Shown in pieces: positions 5,396-13,551 of a stretch of DNA of 14,588 nucleotides. Source of the stretch: Treponema sp. (GTDB taxonomy: Bacteria; Spirochaetota; Spirochaetia; Treponematales; Treponemataceae); NCBI GenBank assembly GCA_003447785.1, contig DLYJ01000140.1, forward strand, positions 1 through 14,588. Direction: 5' to 3'. Both the position numbers and the translations under genes were made by a program. The notes under the pieces were generated by a model that ran no database searches, was not told the DNA's origin, and saw nothing but the letters and a program-made list of their open reading frames with translations. How positions within the stretch are numbered: the first letter of the stretch is position 1; every line of letters starts with the position of its first letter.

Positions 5396-6742
5396 TTGAA
5401 TAAAAAACTCGATCTTACTGCCGGACCTTTAGCGTCTGGCATTTTTATTTTTAGTCTTCCTCTGATTTTTTCAAACATCCTGCAGGTAATGTTCAATATG
5501 TCGGATATTGCCGTTGTGGGACGTTTTGCGGGTGCTCATGCTCTCGGCGCAGTGGGTTCAACACCGATGCTGCTGTTCTTTTTGACAGGGCTCCTCCAGG
5601 GAATCGGAAGCGGGGTCAACGTTATCGCGGCCTTTTACTGCGGAGCAAGGTCAGAAAAAGACCTGGGCGAAACGGTTCACACCTCGTTTCTGTTTTGTCT
5701 GGGTTCCGGGATTCTGCTTCTTATTGTTGCGCACTTTTTTGCAACTCCCGCATTACGGCTTTTAAAGACCCGCCCTGAACTTTTACAAGATGCGTCTTCA
5801 TACATAAAAATCTACACTCTCGGAATGCCGGCCCTCGCCCTGTATAACTGGGGCAGTGCACTTTTGAGCGCAACGGGGGATTCAACAAGGCCTGTAATCT
5901 GTCTTTTTGCTGCGGGTGTGATAAATGTTATATTGAATCTTGTTTTTGTAATTGGTTTTAAGATGGATGTTGAAGGGGTTGCCCTTGCAAGTGCAATCAG
6001 CCAGTACGTTTCTGCCCTTCTTGTTACAGGAATTCTGATCTTTTCAAAAACACAGGTTCCGCTGCGTGTAAGGCAGCTCTGCTTAAAGGGGGACAAGGTT
6101 AAAAAGCTGGTAAGCATCGGAGTTCCTTCTGGTATCCAGAATACAATTTTTGCCTTTGCAAATATGTTTATCCAGGTGGGAATCAACAGTTTTCCGCCCC
6201 TTGCAGTTGCCGGTATCGCCGTTTCCACAGAAATTGATCCGCTTCTTTACAATGTAATGCTTGCCTTTTATGTTGCCTGCTCAAGTTTTGTGGGTCAGAA
6301 CTTTGGAGCGCACCAGAAAGACCGGGTAAAAAAGACCTTTTTCCTGTGCACAATGTATTCATTTTTGAGCGCACTTGTCCTGGGGCTTCTGCTTTACTTT
6401 TTCCGAGATGAAGTGCTGTCTCTGTTTACGCAGGACGAGGCGGTTAAAGCTTTCGGAATCCGCCGTATCAACATCATGGCACTTGCTTATTGTGTGAGCG
6501 CCTTTATGGATTGTACGATTGCCGCAAGCCGCGGACTTGGAAAGACCTTTGTTCCGTCGCTTATTGTAGTTCTCGGATCGTGCGTATTCAGGATTGCCTG
6601 GGTTTACACAATTTTTGCCCATTTTGCCACAATTGAATCATTATTTCTGCTCTTTCCGTGCAGCTGGGCAATTACAGCGGTTGCCGAAATCGTCTATTTT
6701 GTGATTATATTTAATAAACAGTTTAAAAAGGAAAGCCAATGA
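5396..6742 (+). CDS. MATE-family multidrug/metabolite exporter
   Basis: A 448-residue, very hydrophobic protein expected to form twelve membrane helices in two MatE halves (roughly residues 16-175 and 235-400). The N-terminus (NKKLDLTAGPLASGIFIFSLPLIFSNILQVMFNMSDIAVVGRFAG, described here by landmarks LTAGPL, SLPLIFSN and DIAVVGRFAG) is typical of the family's Na+- or H+-coupled exporters. The substrate cannot be deduced. The start appears to be TTG at 5396: no ATG gives this N-terminus, and the first helix begins about 15 residues in. The only SD-like sequence, AAGG at 5379-5382, is distant. It begins 15 nt after the acyltransferase stop, and its TGA overlaps the next ATG, so the three genes are cotranscribed. 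The weak start suggests low or coupled translation. Confidence 0.9.
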   Translation: MNKKLDLTAGPLASGIFIFSLPLIFSNILQVMFNMSDIAVVGRFAGAHALGAVGSTPMLLFFLTGLLQGIGSGVNVIAAFYCGARSEKDLGETVHTSFLFCLGSGILLLIVAHFFATPALRLLKTRPELLQDASSYIKIYTLGMPALALYNWGSALLSATGDSTRPVICLFAAGVINVILNLVFVIGFKMDVEGVALASAISQYVSALLVTGILIFSKTQVPLRVRQLCLKGDKVKKLVSIGVPSGIQNTIFAFANMFIQVGINSFPPLAVAGIAVSTEIDPLLYNVMLAFYVACSSFVGQNFGAHQKDRVKKTFFLCTMYSFLSALVLGLLLYFFRDEVLSLFTQDEAVKAFGIRRINIMALAYCVSAFMDCTIAASRGLGKTFVPSLIVVLGSCVFRIAWVYTIFAHFATIESLFLLFPCSWAITAVAEIVYFVIIFNKQFKKESQ

Positions 6743-7404
6743 TTAAAAATTTAATTTTTGACCTGGACATGACAGTTTATTCTGCCAGCAGCAAGATGAG
6801 CACCGGCATCAGCCGGAGAATCATCGGTTACTGCGCCAGATTTTTTAACATTGACTTCAGTCAGGCCATCCTTGAACGGGAAAAGGCATTAAAGACTTAC
6901 GAAACAACCCTGGACTGGCTCAAATCAAGCGGTTTGACCGACGTAGAAGATTATTTTGCCTATGTTCATCCCGAGTCTGAGGTTGAAGAACTTGCATACG
7001 ATCCTGACCTTCCTGCCTTACTTGAATCCATCAAACTTCCAAAAATGATTTTAACCAATTCCCCGGGGGAACACGCTGAACACGTATTAAAAAAACTCCG
7101 GGTGCGCGATTATTTTATGCCTGAAATAAGTGACATCCGCGCAAATCAACTCAAGGGAAAACCCTACGACTTTTCATACAGAAATGCCCTGTCGATAATC
7201 GGCGGAACAGTTGAAGACACTTTGTTCCTGGACGACTGGAAAACCTATGTTGAAGGTTACGCTGCAATCGGCGGAACAGCCGTGCAGGTTGGAAAAATCC
7301 TTGACGAAAGCAGGCGGGCTGTTCTTCCTGAAGGCTCATGCGGACGCATCTTCTATATTGATTCGATTTACGACCTTCCGCGCTTATTGAACGAATTAAA
7401 CTAA
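6739..7404 (+). CDS. HAD-superfamily hydrolase (pyrimidine 5'-nucleotidase-like)
   Basis: A 221-residue cytosolic phosphatase of the HAD subfamily IA type. Motif I is FDLDMTVY (nucleophile D8, acid D10), motif II TNS (106-108), motif III K141 in GKPYD and motif IV FLDD (D165, D166) followed by W167. A helical cap lies between residues about 15 and 85. The FDLDxTxY form and the helical cap resemble pyrimidine 5'-nucleotidases, but HAD substrates are hard to predict. The ATG overlaps the MATE stop as ATGA, and AAGGAAA lies 6-12 nt upstream, implying translational coupling. The 3' end overlaps the convergent kinase gene by 9 nt. Confidence 0.85.
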   Translation: MIKNLIFDLDMTVYSASSKMSTGISRRIIGYCARFFNIDFSQAILEREKALKTYETTLDWLKSSGLTDVEDYFAYVHPESEVEELAYDPDLPALLESIKLPKMILTNSPGEHAEHVLKKLRVRDYFMPEISDIRANQLKGKPYDFSYRNALSIIGGTVEDTLFLDDWKTYVEGYAAIGGTAVQVGKILDESRRAVLPEGSCGRIFYIDSIYDLPRLLNELN

Positions 7405-8289
7405 ACTTCCGGGAACGACTGTCTGTGCGTTGAGGGATGCGCAGCGGATGCCTTCCTGAACTGCGCTTTCAAAATTGTGGGACTTTACAAATTCAACAAT
7501 AAATCCCGCGTTAAAACTGTCTCCGCAGGCCGTGGTGTTTACGACAGAAATTTCTTTACTTTCAAAGGTTTGTTCCCTCATTTTTGAACTTGCAGCGTGT
7601 GTGGGAAGTTTTCCGTCAGTAACGATAAAAGTCACGTTGGGAAAGCGTTGTGCAACCGGTTCAAGAAGGGCTTGTGAAAAGGTTTCTGTAAATTCATCCA
7701 TGTTGATTTTTACAAAAATTGAATTTGTGCAGTTTTTTAATTCATCAAGACAGCGAAGGAGGGCGGGGCCTTTAAAATCAAGCACGATTGCAAGGCCGGC
7801 CGCTGCGGCTTTTTCTGCAATTTTTGAATAAATATCCTGATTCCAGCACTGTGGCGCGCTGCCGCTCAAAACAATGGCGTCGCCGTCAGAGGCCTCTTTT
7901 TCAATGAGTTTTAAAAGCTGTTTTTCCCGCTTTTCAAACAGCTGACCGTCTGACGGTACAGGTTCTTCGGCGATGATTTCTGTTGTTTTTCCGTGAGCGG
8001 AAAGAACTGTCCAGCAGGTACGCGCCGTAAGCGGAACCGGCACGGTTTTTGAATTAATCCCGTCTTTTTTTAAAAGCGATAAAAATTCACCTGCGTTTTG
8101 TTTTGCCAGAGGAAAAATGCATACTGCACTTTCCGGGGCAAGCTGTTCTATGACACGCGCCGTGTTGATTGCCTTACCGCCGGCATTTTGAATAAAGTTT
8201 TTTGTCCTGTTAACCTGACCGGCCACAAACTGGTCAAATACCAGCGTCCTCTGAATTGAAGGACTTAAACAAACGCAGAGAATCTTCAT
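7396..8289 (-). CDS. PfkB-family sugar kinase (1-phosphofructokinase/LacC-like)
   Basis: A 297-residue ribokinase-fold kinase. The first PfkB signature is AGGKAINTARVI (GGKAIN 37-42, where GGKGxN is usual). The second is NTTACGDSFNAGF with catalytic base D257 and the anion hole ACGD. The N-terminal layout 'SPSIQRTLVFDQFVAGQVNR' follows FruK/LacC-type phosphosugar kinases (TxNPAxDRT...VxGxVNR), but the sugar-contacting Asp is Gln (Q13), so the substrate may not be fructose-1-phosphate or tagatose-6-phosphate. No PTS or sugar-regulator genes are adjacent. It starts 2 nt after the stop of the M3 peptidase gene and is probably cotranscribed with it; CAGG sits 7 nt before the ATG. Confidence 0.85.
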   Translation of the reverse strand: MKILCVCLSPSIQRTLVFDQFVAGQVNRTKNFIQNAGGKAINTARVIEQLAPESAVCIFPLAKQNAGEFLSLLKKDGINSKTVPVPLTARTCWTVLSAHGKTTEIIAEEPVPSDGQLFEKREKQLLKLIEKEASDGDAIVLSGSAPQCWNQDIYSKIAEKAAAAGLAIVLDFKGPALLRCLDELKNCTNSIFVKINMDEFTETFSQALLEPVAQRFPNVTFIVTDGKLPTHAASSKMREQTFESKEISVVNTTACGDSFNAGFIVEFVKSHNFESAVQEGIRCASLNAQTVVPGSLV

Positions 8290-8291
8290 TT

Positions 8292-10136
8292 TTATGCCTG
8301 TTTTGCAGACTCGCCCTTTTCATTTGCCAGAGCGATAAATTCGTCCACTTCTTCAAGGTAGGCCTGAATTCCACCCTGCCAGAATTCAACCTGAGTGATG
8401 TCAAAACCGGCCTCCCTGCACAAATCCTCGCAGCTCATTGCGCCTGTGTTTGAAAGCAGTTTTGCATAGGTTGCCGCAAAGCCTGCGCCTTCTTTTTTGT
8501 AGCGCTGGTAAAGTGCCATTGCAAAGAGCTGTCCAAAGGCGTAGGGAAAGTTGTAAAAGTCGAGCCCTGTGGAGTAATAATGGCTTTTTACTGCCCACAT
8601 GTATTCATGGCGCTCGCTGTTCAAGCCCTTGCCGTAGGATTTTTCCTGGGCTGCCTGCATCAGGCGGCAAAAATCGTCTGCGGTGAGAGGATTCTTTTCC
8701 CGTTCGGTAAATACTGATTTTTCAAAATAATAACGGCACAAAATATCAACGAGAACCTGTGAAACATCCTGCAAATCAATGTCCAGAAGCTGCAGGCGTT
8801 CAGCGGGAGTGCATTTTGAAAGCAGATCCTGTTTTACGATTGTCTCGGCAAAGGTGGATGCGGTTTCTGCAAGTGTCATTGGATACGAAGCAAAAACCGC
8901 AGGCTTTCCCTTGAGGCAGCTGAAGTGATAGGCGTGTCCAAGTTCATGGGCGAGTGTAATTATGTCACTGAATGTGCCCGTAAAGTTTGTCAGGATGCGG
9001 CTCTGGTGTCCCAGAGAAAAGTCTTCGTCAAAGGCTCCGCCAACCTTTCCGGGGCGTACTTCTGCGTCAATCCAGTTTTCTTCAAATGCTTTTTTTGCAA
9101 AGGAGCCCATGTGTACGCTGAAGGAAGTGTAGCGCGCGATTATGTAGTCCCGTGCTTCGTCAAAGGTCCATGTTTTTGTGAGAATTGAATTTTTATCGTC
9201 GTTGACCTCAGACGGGAGCGCCATGGGAGCAAAAAGGTCGTAGAATGCAAGCCCCTTGTCCGCAGAAAAACTTGCGCTCATATTGTGCTTTTTGAGATAT
9301 TTTGCCTTTGCACTTAAATACTTCCTGAATGAAGGAAGGCTCTTTTCGATTGCCCTGATAAGCGCATTGAGTGTGGGTTTTGAAAGTCGGTTTGCAAGAA
9401 GTGCTCTGTCGATTGGGCTTCGCCACTTGCGGCGTTTGTTTAAGTAAACGGTTTCGCCTTTCAGGTTGTTAAGGCAGGCCGCCAGGGCAATTCTATTGGC
9501 TTTGAGGAGGGCAAGTTCTTTTTCGTAAGAAGATTTTCTTAATGCGGGATCACTTGAATAGGCATCGTTTCTTAATTCATTAAAGGTCTTGCCTTTTTCG
9601 TCAGCCAGATTTGAAATAATCTGAGCCTGTAAAAGTTCCCAGGCATTTCCTCCGGTTTTTTGGAGTGAGCTTGTCAGAAGTTCCTCTTTTGGCGGCATCT
9701 GGTGCTTGAATTCTGCAATGTTTAGTTCAAGGAGGTATTTGCGGCCGGCAAACTGGGGAAAGCGCACAAAAAATGCGTCCAGTTCGTCACGGTGTTTGTA
9801 CAGTATATTTTTGAATGAAACATCAATCTGCGAAAACTGAATTCCAAATTCATCAATAACCGAAAGATTGTTCAAAACTGCTGAATTTGTTGTGTCCACA
9901 GAATAAATGATTGAAGCATAGCAGGAAAGTGTCTGCATCAGAGCGTAAACCTTGTCATAAGCGGTAAGGTAGCCGTTGAGCCAGAAACTAAAATTGAACC
10001 GGCCCGAATTTTTTAAGAGGCTTTCCAGTTTTTCGATTCCGGTTTTTAAAAGTTCAACTGCCTGTTTGTATTTATCGCTTTCGATGGAACTAAAAAGTTT
10101 ATCCAGATTCCAGCGGGGTGTATTCAATTCGTTCAT
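8292..10136 (-). CDS. pepF: Oligoendopeptidase F, M3B metallopeptidase
   Basis: A 614-residue cytoplasmic zinc peptidase of normal length for PepF. The zinc site is HELGH at 397-401 (ligands H397 and H401, catalytic E398), followed by HFSC and, 23 residues on, LAETASTFAE with third ligand E424. The N-terminal start 'PRWNLDKLF' and the C-terminal 'ALYQRYKKEG ... LLSNTGAMSCEDLCREAGFDI' also match the family. It degrades oligopeptides of roughly 7-17 residues, finishing intracellular or imported peptide breakdown. There is no signal peptide. There is no SD; TAGAAT ends 6 nt before the ATG, so it is probably leaderless. It faces the divergent EAL gene and is followed by the PfkB kinase. Confidence 0.93.
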   Translation of the reverse strand: MNELNTPRWNLDKLFSSIESDKYKQAVELLKTGIEKLESLLKNSGRFNFSFWLNGYLTAYDKVYALMQTLSCYASIIYSVDTTNSAVLNNLSVIDEFGIQFSQIDVSFKNILYKHRDELDAFFVRFPQFAGRKYLLELNIAEFKHQMPPKEELLTSSLQKTGGNAWELLQAQIISNLADEKGKTFNELRNDAYSSDPALRKSSYEKELALLKANRIALAACLNNLKGETVYLNKRRKWRSPIDRALLANRLSKPTLNALIRAIEKSLPSFRKYLSAKAKYLKKHNMSASFSADKGLAFYDLFAPMALPSEVNDDKNSILTKTWTFDEARDYIIARYTSFSVHMGSFAKKAFEENWIDAEVRPGKVGGAFDEDFSLGHQSRILTNFTGTFSDIITLAHELGHAYHFSCLKGKPAVFASYPMTLAETASTFAETIVKQDLLSKCTPAERLQLLDIDLQDVSQVLVDILCRYYFEKSVFTEREKNPLTADDFCRLMQAAQEKSYGKGLNSERHEYMWAVKSHYYSTGLDFYNFPYAFGQLFAMALYQRYKKEGAGFAATYAKLLSNTGAMSCEDLCREAGFDITQVEFWQGGIQAYLEEVDEFIALANEKGESAKQA

Positions 10137-10142
10137 AATTCA

Positions 10143-10148
10143 ATTCTA
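10143..10148 (-). promoter_or_regulatory. -10 box placing the start site at the pepF ATG
   Basis: The minus strand reads TAGAAT-TGAATT-ATG: hexamer, six bases, start codon, no SD. The ten bases TTGAATTATG are identical to those before the M15 peptidase start. Confidence 0.5.
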
Positions 10149-10204
10149 TCATGTACCACTTATTTCGTCTATTTTTCCGAATTATGAAAAATTATATATC
10201 ATAG

Positions 10205-10220
10205 AATCGCATTATCGATT
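10205..10220 (+). promoter_or_regulatory. Inverted repeat over the EAL-gene promoter spacer
   Basis: AATCG-CATTAT-CGATT is a 5-6-5 dyad whose last base is the first T of the TATAAT box. A factor bound here would occlude RNA polymerase. It is short, so chance is possible. Confidence 0.3.
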
Positions 10221-10225
10221 ATAAT
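10220..10225 (+). promoter_or_regulatory. Consensus -10 box placing the start site at the PAS-GGDEF-EAL ATG
   Basis: TATAAT-ATCAAGA-ATG: a perfect -10 hexamer seven bases before the ATG. No SD and no obvious -35. Confidence 0.55.
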
Positions 10226-10232
10226 ATCAAGA

Positions 10233-11873
10233 ATGAGTGAGAGTCTTTTAATCAAGTACGATGCCATGGAGCAGAAGTTCTCGTATCCAAAAAATATGCA
10301 GAACCTTTTTAATGCTAAATTTGACGATCGTCCTCTTTGGGAAATTCTTCGCGATAATGACACTGCGTCTGTGGAAGACTGTAAGCTCATTGAATGGGCC
10401 TGCAGCCGCGCCCACGAATCAAAAGACTTTGCCAACAACCTTCAGATCTGCCTGACAACAAAAATCGGTCCAAACTGGTACCTGGTCAGCGCCGTAAGAC
10501 CGGAAGGTTCCTACCTCATAACGCTCAACTTTATCGATATCAACGAAGATGTTAACAGACTCAACCATTTTGTTCACCTGAGCGAAAGCGATGTTCTTAC
10601 AAACCTGTATTCCAAAAAGGGACTGTTTTCAAAAATCGAACATGTTATGACGGCTCAGATGCTGGCAAAGGAAAAAACAGTATATTCGCTGGTTTATTTT
10701 GACATTACCCGGTTCCGCTCTTTAAGCGACTTTCTCGGACGCTCTGGAATCGAAATTCTTCTCGTAAACATTGCAAGTGCCGTAAAAGCTCTGGTGGGTG
10801 ACAAAGGCTTTGCCGCCAGAATCGAAAGTGACCGTTTTGTATTCTTTTACCCGGGCACAAAAGAAGAAATTCAGGCTCTTGCAGAAAAGCTCGTAGAAGC
10901 CTTTGACAAGTTTGATCTTTCATTTCATATAAACTGTAATTTTGGTGCCTACATCTGTGACGAAGAAAATGTCAGTCCGCAGATTATGCTGGACAGGGCA
11001 ATTGTTGCGCAGAACGCAATCAAGGGAAGTTACTCCAACACAATTAATTTTTATGACGAAAAGCTCCGCCAGAAGATGATTACCGAACAGGAAATTACCG
11101 GCTGTATGGACGAAGCTTTGGAAAAGGGACAGTTTGTGCCGTTCTTCCAGCCGCAGTACGACCACTCAACCGGCAACATCGTCGGCGCAGAAACTCTCGT
11201 GCGCTGGATTCATCCGGTTAAGGGACTGATATCGCCCGGTGTATTTATTCCTATTTTTGAATCCAACGGTTTTATTACCGAACTGGACCTTTATATTTTT
11301 GAACAGACCTGCCGCTTTATCCGCGAAAGCATTGACCAGGGCCGTCATATAATTCCAATCAGCACAAACTTTAGCCGCTACGATATTTTTATGCCGGATT
11401 TTATTCAGCAGCTTGAGACAAGGCGTCAGAAGTACAACGTAGACTCTTCAATGATCCGGATTGAAATTACGGAGTCAGCTGTTGTGGGAGGAAGCACCTA
11501 CACTGCCGAAATCGTAAAAAAACTCCATGACTGCGGTTACACAGTAGAAATGGACGACTTTGGTTCAGGTTATTCTTCCCTCAATGTTCTTAAAGATATT
11601 GAATTTGATATAATCAAGCTGGACATGAAGTTTATGTCCACCGACACAAAAAGTGAACGCAGTGTTACAATCTTAAAATCCATCGTCAACATGGCAAAAT
11701 GGCTCAATATGCCTGTAATTGCCGAAGGCGTAGAAATGGTTGAACAGGCAAACTTTCTGGAATCAATCGGCTGTACGACAATCCAGGGATATTTGTACTC
11801 AAAACCACTGTCCGAGCAGAATTTTACTGCGCTGATTCAAACCAAAGATTCCGCAAGAAAAGTATTAAAGTAA
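10233..11873 (+). CDS. PAS-degenerate GGDEF-EAL c-di-GMP phosphodiesterase
   Basis: A 546-residue cytoplasmic protein without membrane helices. Residues about 5-112 look PAS-like, ending WYLVSAVRPEGSYLITLNFIDINEDVNRL. The GGDEF domain (about 115-275) keeps DVLTNLYSKKG but the active-site loop is RIESDRF at 197-202 instead of RxGGDEF, so cyclase activity should be lost. The EAL domain (about 285-535) retains every expected catalytic residue: E320 (as ETLVRW), N379, E411, D441 and D442 (DDFGSGYSS), K462, E498 and Q518. It should hydrolyse c-di-GMP to pGpG, with the PAS/GGDEF part as sensor or GTP-binding regulator (inference). It heads an apparent operon with the hydrolase (6 nt apart) and uppP, and is probably leaderless. 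Confidence 0.92.
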   Translation: MSESLLIKYDAMEQKFSYPKNMQNLFNAKFDDRPLWEILRDNDTASVEDCKLIEWACSRAHESKDFANNLQICLTTKIGPNWYLVSAVRPEGSYLITLNFIDINEDVNRLNHFVHLSESDVLTNLYSKKGLFSKIEHVMTAQMLAKEKTVYSLVYFDITRFRSLSDFLGRSGIEILLVNIASAVKALVGDKGFAARIESDRFVFFYPGTKEEIQALAEKLVEAFDKFDLSFHINCNFGAYICDEENVSPQIMLDRAIVAQNAIKGSYSNTINFYDEKLRQKMITEQEITGCMDEALEKGQFVPFFQPQYDHSTGNIVGAETLVRWIHPVKGLISPGVFIPIFESNGFITELDLYIFEQTCRFIRESIDQGRHIIPISTNFSRYDIFMPDFIQQLETRRQKYNVDSSMIRIEITESAVVGGSTYTAEIVKKLHDCGYTVEMDDFGSGYSSLNVLKDIEFDIIKLDMKFMSTDTKSERSVTILKSIVNMAKWLNMPVIAEGVEMVEQANFLESIGCTTIQGYLYSKPLSEQNFTALIQTKDSARKVLK

Positions 11874-11879
11874 AAAATT

Positions 11880-12647
11880 ATGGACAACTCAAATCTCAAA
11901 CCTTTTATCCTCAATAACGGAAAGATAAATCCTTTTGTGCTGGTAGTTCCGGGCGGCGGCTACGATCATTACGGCAGCCGCGAGCAGGACATTATTGCAC
12001 AAAAAATGAATGAACTGGGGTTTTCTTCCGCAGTTCTTTACTACAGAATCAATCCGTCCACCTTCCCCATGCCTCTTGTGGATCTGGCTCAGGCGATGGC
12101 ATTCATTAATCGCAAAAAAACAGCCTGGAATATAAGTTCAGTCTGTGTTATGGGGTTTTCTGCCGGAGGGCATTTATCTGCCTGTCTCGGAGCCTGGTGG
12201 AATTCCCCCTTGCTCAGGGAAATAACGGGTCTTGAATCAGAAGTCATGCGCCCGGATTATTTATGCCTGTGCTATCCGGTTGTAACTTCTGATAAAACTT
12301 ACGGTCACGCAGGTTCATTCAGAATGCTGACAGACGGTCTTTTGGAAAGCGACGGGCATAAGTTTTGCAAACTGACGGATTCAAAAGACATTATGGAAGT
12401 GCTTTCTGTTGAAAAACACATTACAAAGGACTTTCCGCCAAGTTTTGTCTGGCACACACAGACCGACGAAAGCGTAAAAATTCAAAACAGCCTGACTCTT
12501 GTAAACAGACTTGTTGAGCAGGGCGTCAGTGTTGAATACCACCTCTTTCCGGAAGGAAAACACGGCCTTTCCCTTGCAGAGGGAACTGCCTGCGGGGTAT
12601 GGCCTGAACTTTTTGCAAACTGGTATAATTCAAGAATTCAAAAATAA
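11880..12647 (+). CDS. Alpha/beta-hydrolase, acetylesterase-like
   Basis: A 255-residue cytoplasmic hydrolase without signal peptide. The oxyanion-hole segment is VVPGGGY (22-28), the nucleophile elbow GFSAGG has S94, and the acid and base are D196 (HTQTDESV) and H228 (EGKHGLSLA). The layout matches the prolyl-oligopeptidase-like esterase group that includes intracellular xylan/oligosaccharide acetylesterases and BD-FAE. The substrate is uncertain; deacetylation of imported plant oligosaccharides would fit a gut fibre-user (inference). It starts 6 nt after the EAL-gene stop with no clear SD, so translation probably depends on coupling. uppP follows 20 nt later. Confidence 0.85.
   Translation: MDNSNLKPFILNNGKINPFVLVVPGGGYDHYGSREQDIIAQKMNELGFSSAVLYYRINPSTFPMPLVDLAQAMAFINRKKTAWNISSVCVMGFSAGGHLSACLGAWWNSPLLREITGLESEVMRPDYLCLCYPVVTSDKTYGHAGSFRMLTDGLLESDGHKFCKLTDSKDIMEVLSVEKHITKDFPPSFVWHTQTDESVKIQNSLTLVNRLVEQGVSVEYHLFPEGKHGLSLAEGTACGVWPELFANWYNSRIQK
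12621..12629 (+). promoter_or_regulatory. Possible internal extended -10 promoter for uppP
   Basis: TGG-TATAAT at the 3' end of the hydrolase gene has the extended -10 form (TGnTATAAT) without a -35. It would start a ~32-nt leader containing the uppP SD, letting an essential gene be expressed apart from the EAL gene. The hexamer lies in coding sequence, so chance is possible. Confidence 0.35.
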
Positions 12648-12667
12648 AAAAATAAACTGGAGAAAAT

Positions 12668-13519
12668 ATGACAGTAGTACAATCGATTTTGCTTGGAGTT
12701 TTGCAGGGAATTACGGAATTTCTTCCTGTTTCTTCCAGCGGACATCTTGCCGTAGCGCAGAAACTTTTTGGACTTGAAGAAGTTCCTCTTTTGTTTGACG
12801 TAATGCTTCATCTTGCAACCCTTGCGGCAATTTGTCTTTATTTCAGAAAAAAGATCGCCCGCCTTTTTATGTGCTTTTTCCGCTGGATTGGACGCAAGCC
12901 TTTGATCGAAGAGTCAAATCCGGACAAAGTAATCGCAGACGACCTGCTCAGCGGAACTGATACCCTGGGACGCAAAACAATTCTTGCGCTGATTTTTGCA
13001 ACAATCGTTACAGGTGCAATAGGAATTGTTACTTCAAAACTTATTCCTGATTTACCGGTTCAGGTGACTTGTGTTGGTTTTCTTATTACAGCCTGCCTTC
13101 TGGTATTTTCTTCCGTATGGGAAAAACGGCACGCAAAAAAAGACTTTGAGGGAATCTCTGTCAGACAGTCGCTTTTTATCGGCCTGATGCAGGGGTTTGG
13201 CACACTGCCCGGAATCAGCCGTTCAGGTTCAACAATTGCAGGCGGTCAGTTTGCCGGCGTTGAACGCTCTGCTGCGGGAGAGTTTTCTTTTATCGTTTCG
13301 ATTCCTGCAATTCTCGGAGCCTTTGTTCTTGAAGCAAAAGACCTTGGAGAAGTAAGTTCTTCAATCGGTGCACTGCCTGTAGCCTCTGGCTGTCTTGCAG
13401 CCTTTGCATGGGGATATCTTTCCTTAAGCGTTCTGATGAAGATGATTCGTGGCGGCAAGCTTGAGCGCTTTGCCTTCTATCTTGTTCCCCTTGGAATCTT
13501 AGGTTTGATTTTCTTTTAG
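12668..13519 (+). CDS. uppP: Undecaprenyl-diphosphatase UppP (BacA)
   Basis: A 283-residue polytopic inner-membrane protein. The first signature is LQGITEFLPVSSSGHL with Q13, E17 and H26 (the (E/Q)xxxE and SSSGH elements). The second is PGISRSGST at 181-189 with R185. It dephosphorylates undecaprenyl diphosphate, recycling the lipid carrier for peptidoglycan and other envelope polymers; BacA-type enzymes also confer bacitracin resistance. Length and helix pattern are normal. SD GGAG at 12659-12662 is 5 nt before the ATG. It is the last gene of the EAL-hydrolase-uppP unit and is followed by an intrinsic terminator. Confidence 0.95.
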   Translation: MTVVQSILLGVLQGITEFLPVSSSGHLAVAQKLFGLEEVPLLFDVMLHLATLAAICLYFRKKIARLFMCFFRWIGRKPLIEESNPDKVIADDLLSGTDTLGRKTILALIFATIVTGAIGIVTSKLIPDLPVQVTCVGFLITACLLVFSSVWEKRHAKKDFEGISVRQSLFIGLMQGFGTLPGISRSGSTIAGGQFAGVERSAAGEFSFIVSIPAILGAFVLEAKDLGEVSSSIGALPVASGCLAAFAWGYLSLSVLMKMIRGGKLERFAFYLVPLGILGLIFF

Positions 13520-13551
13520 GATTTGAATTAAGACAGTTGATTTAAAAAATG

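Noticed and set aside
5812..6228. 138-codon minus-strand frame within the MATE gene
   Set aside because: Shadow of a clear membrane-protein gene; composition and lack of SD or motifs argue against coding.
9208..9426. Minus-strand frame inside pepF with several Cys and His, resembling a small metal-binding protein
   Set aside because: Out of frame within the conserved M3 peptidase gene, with no initiation signal.
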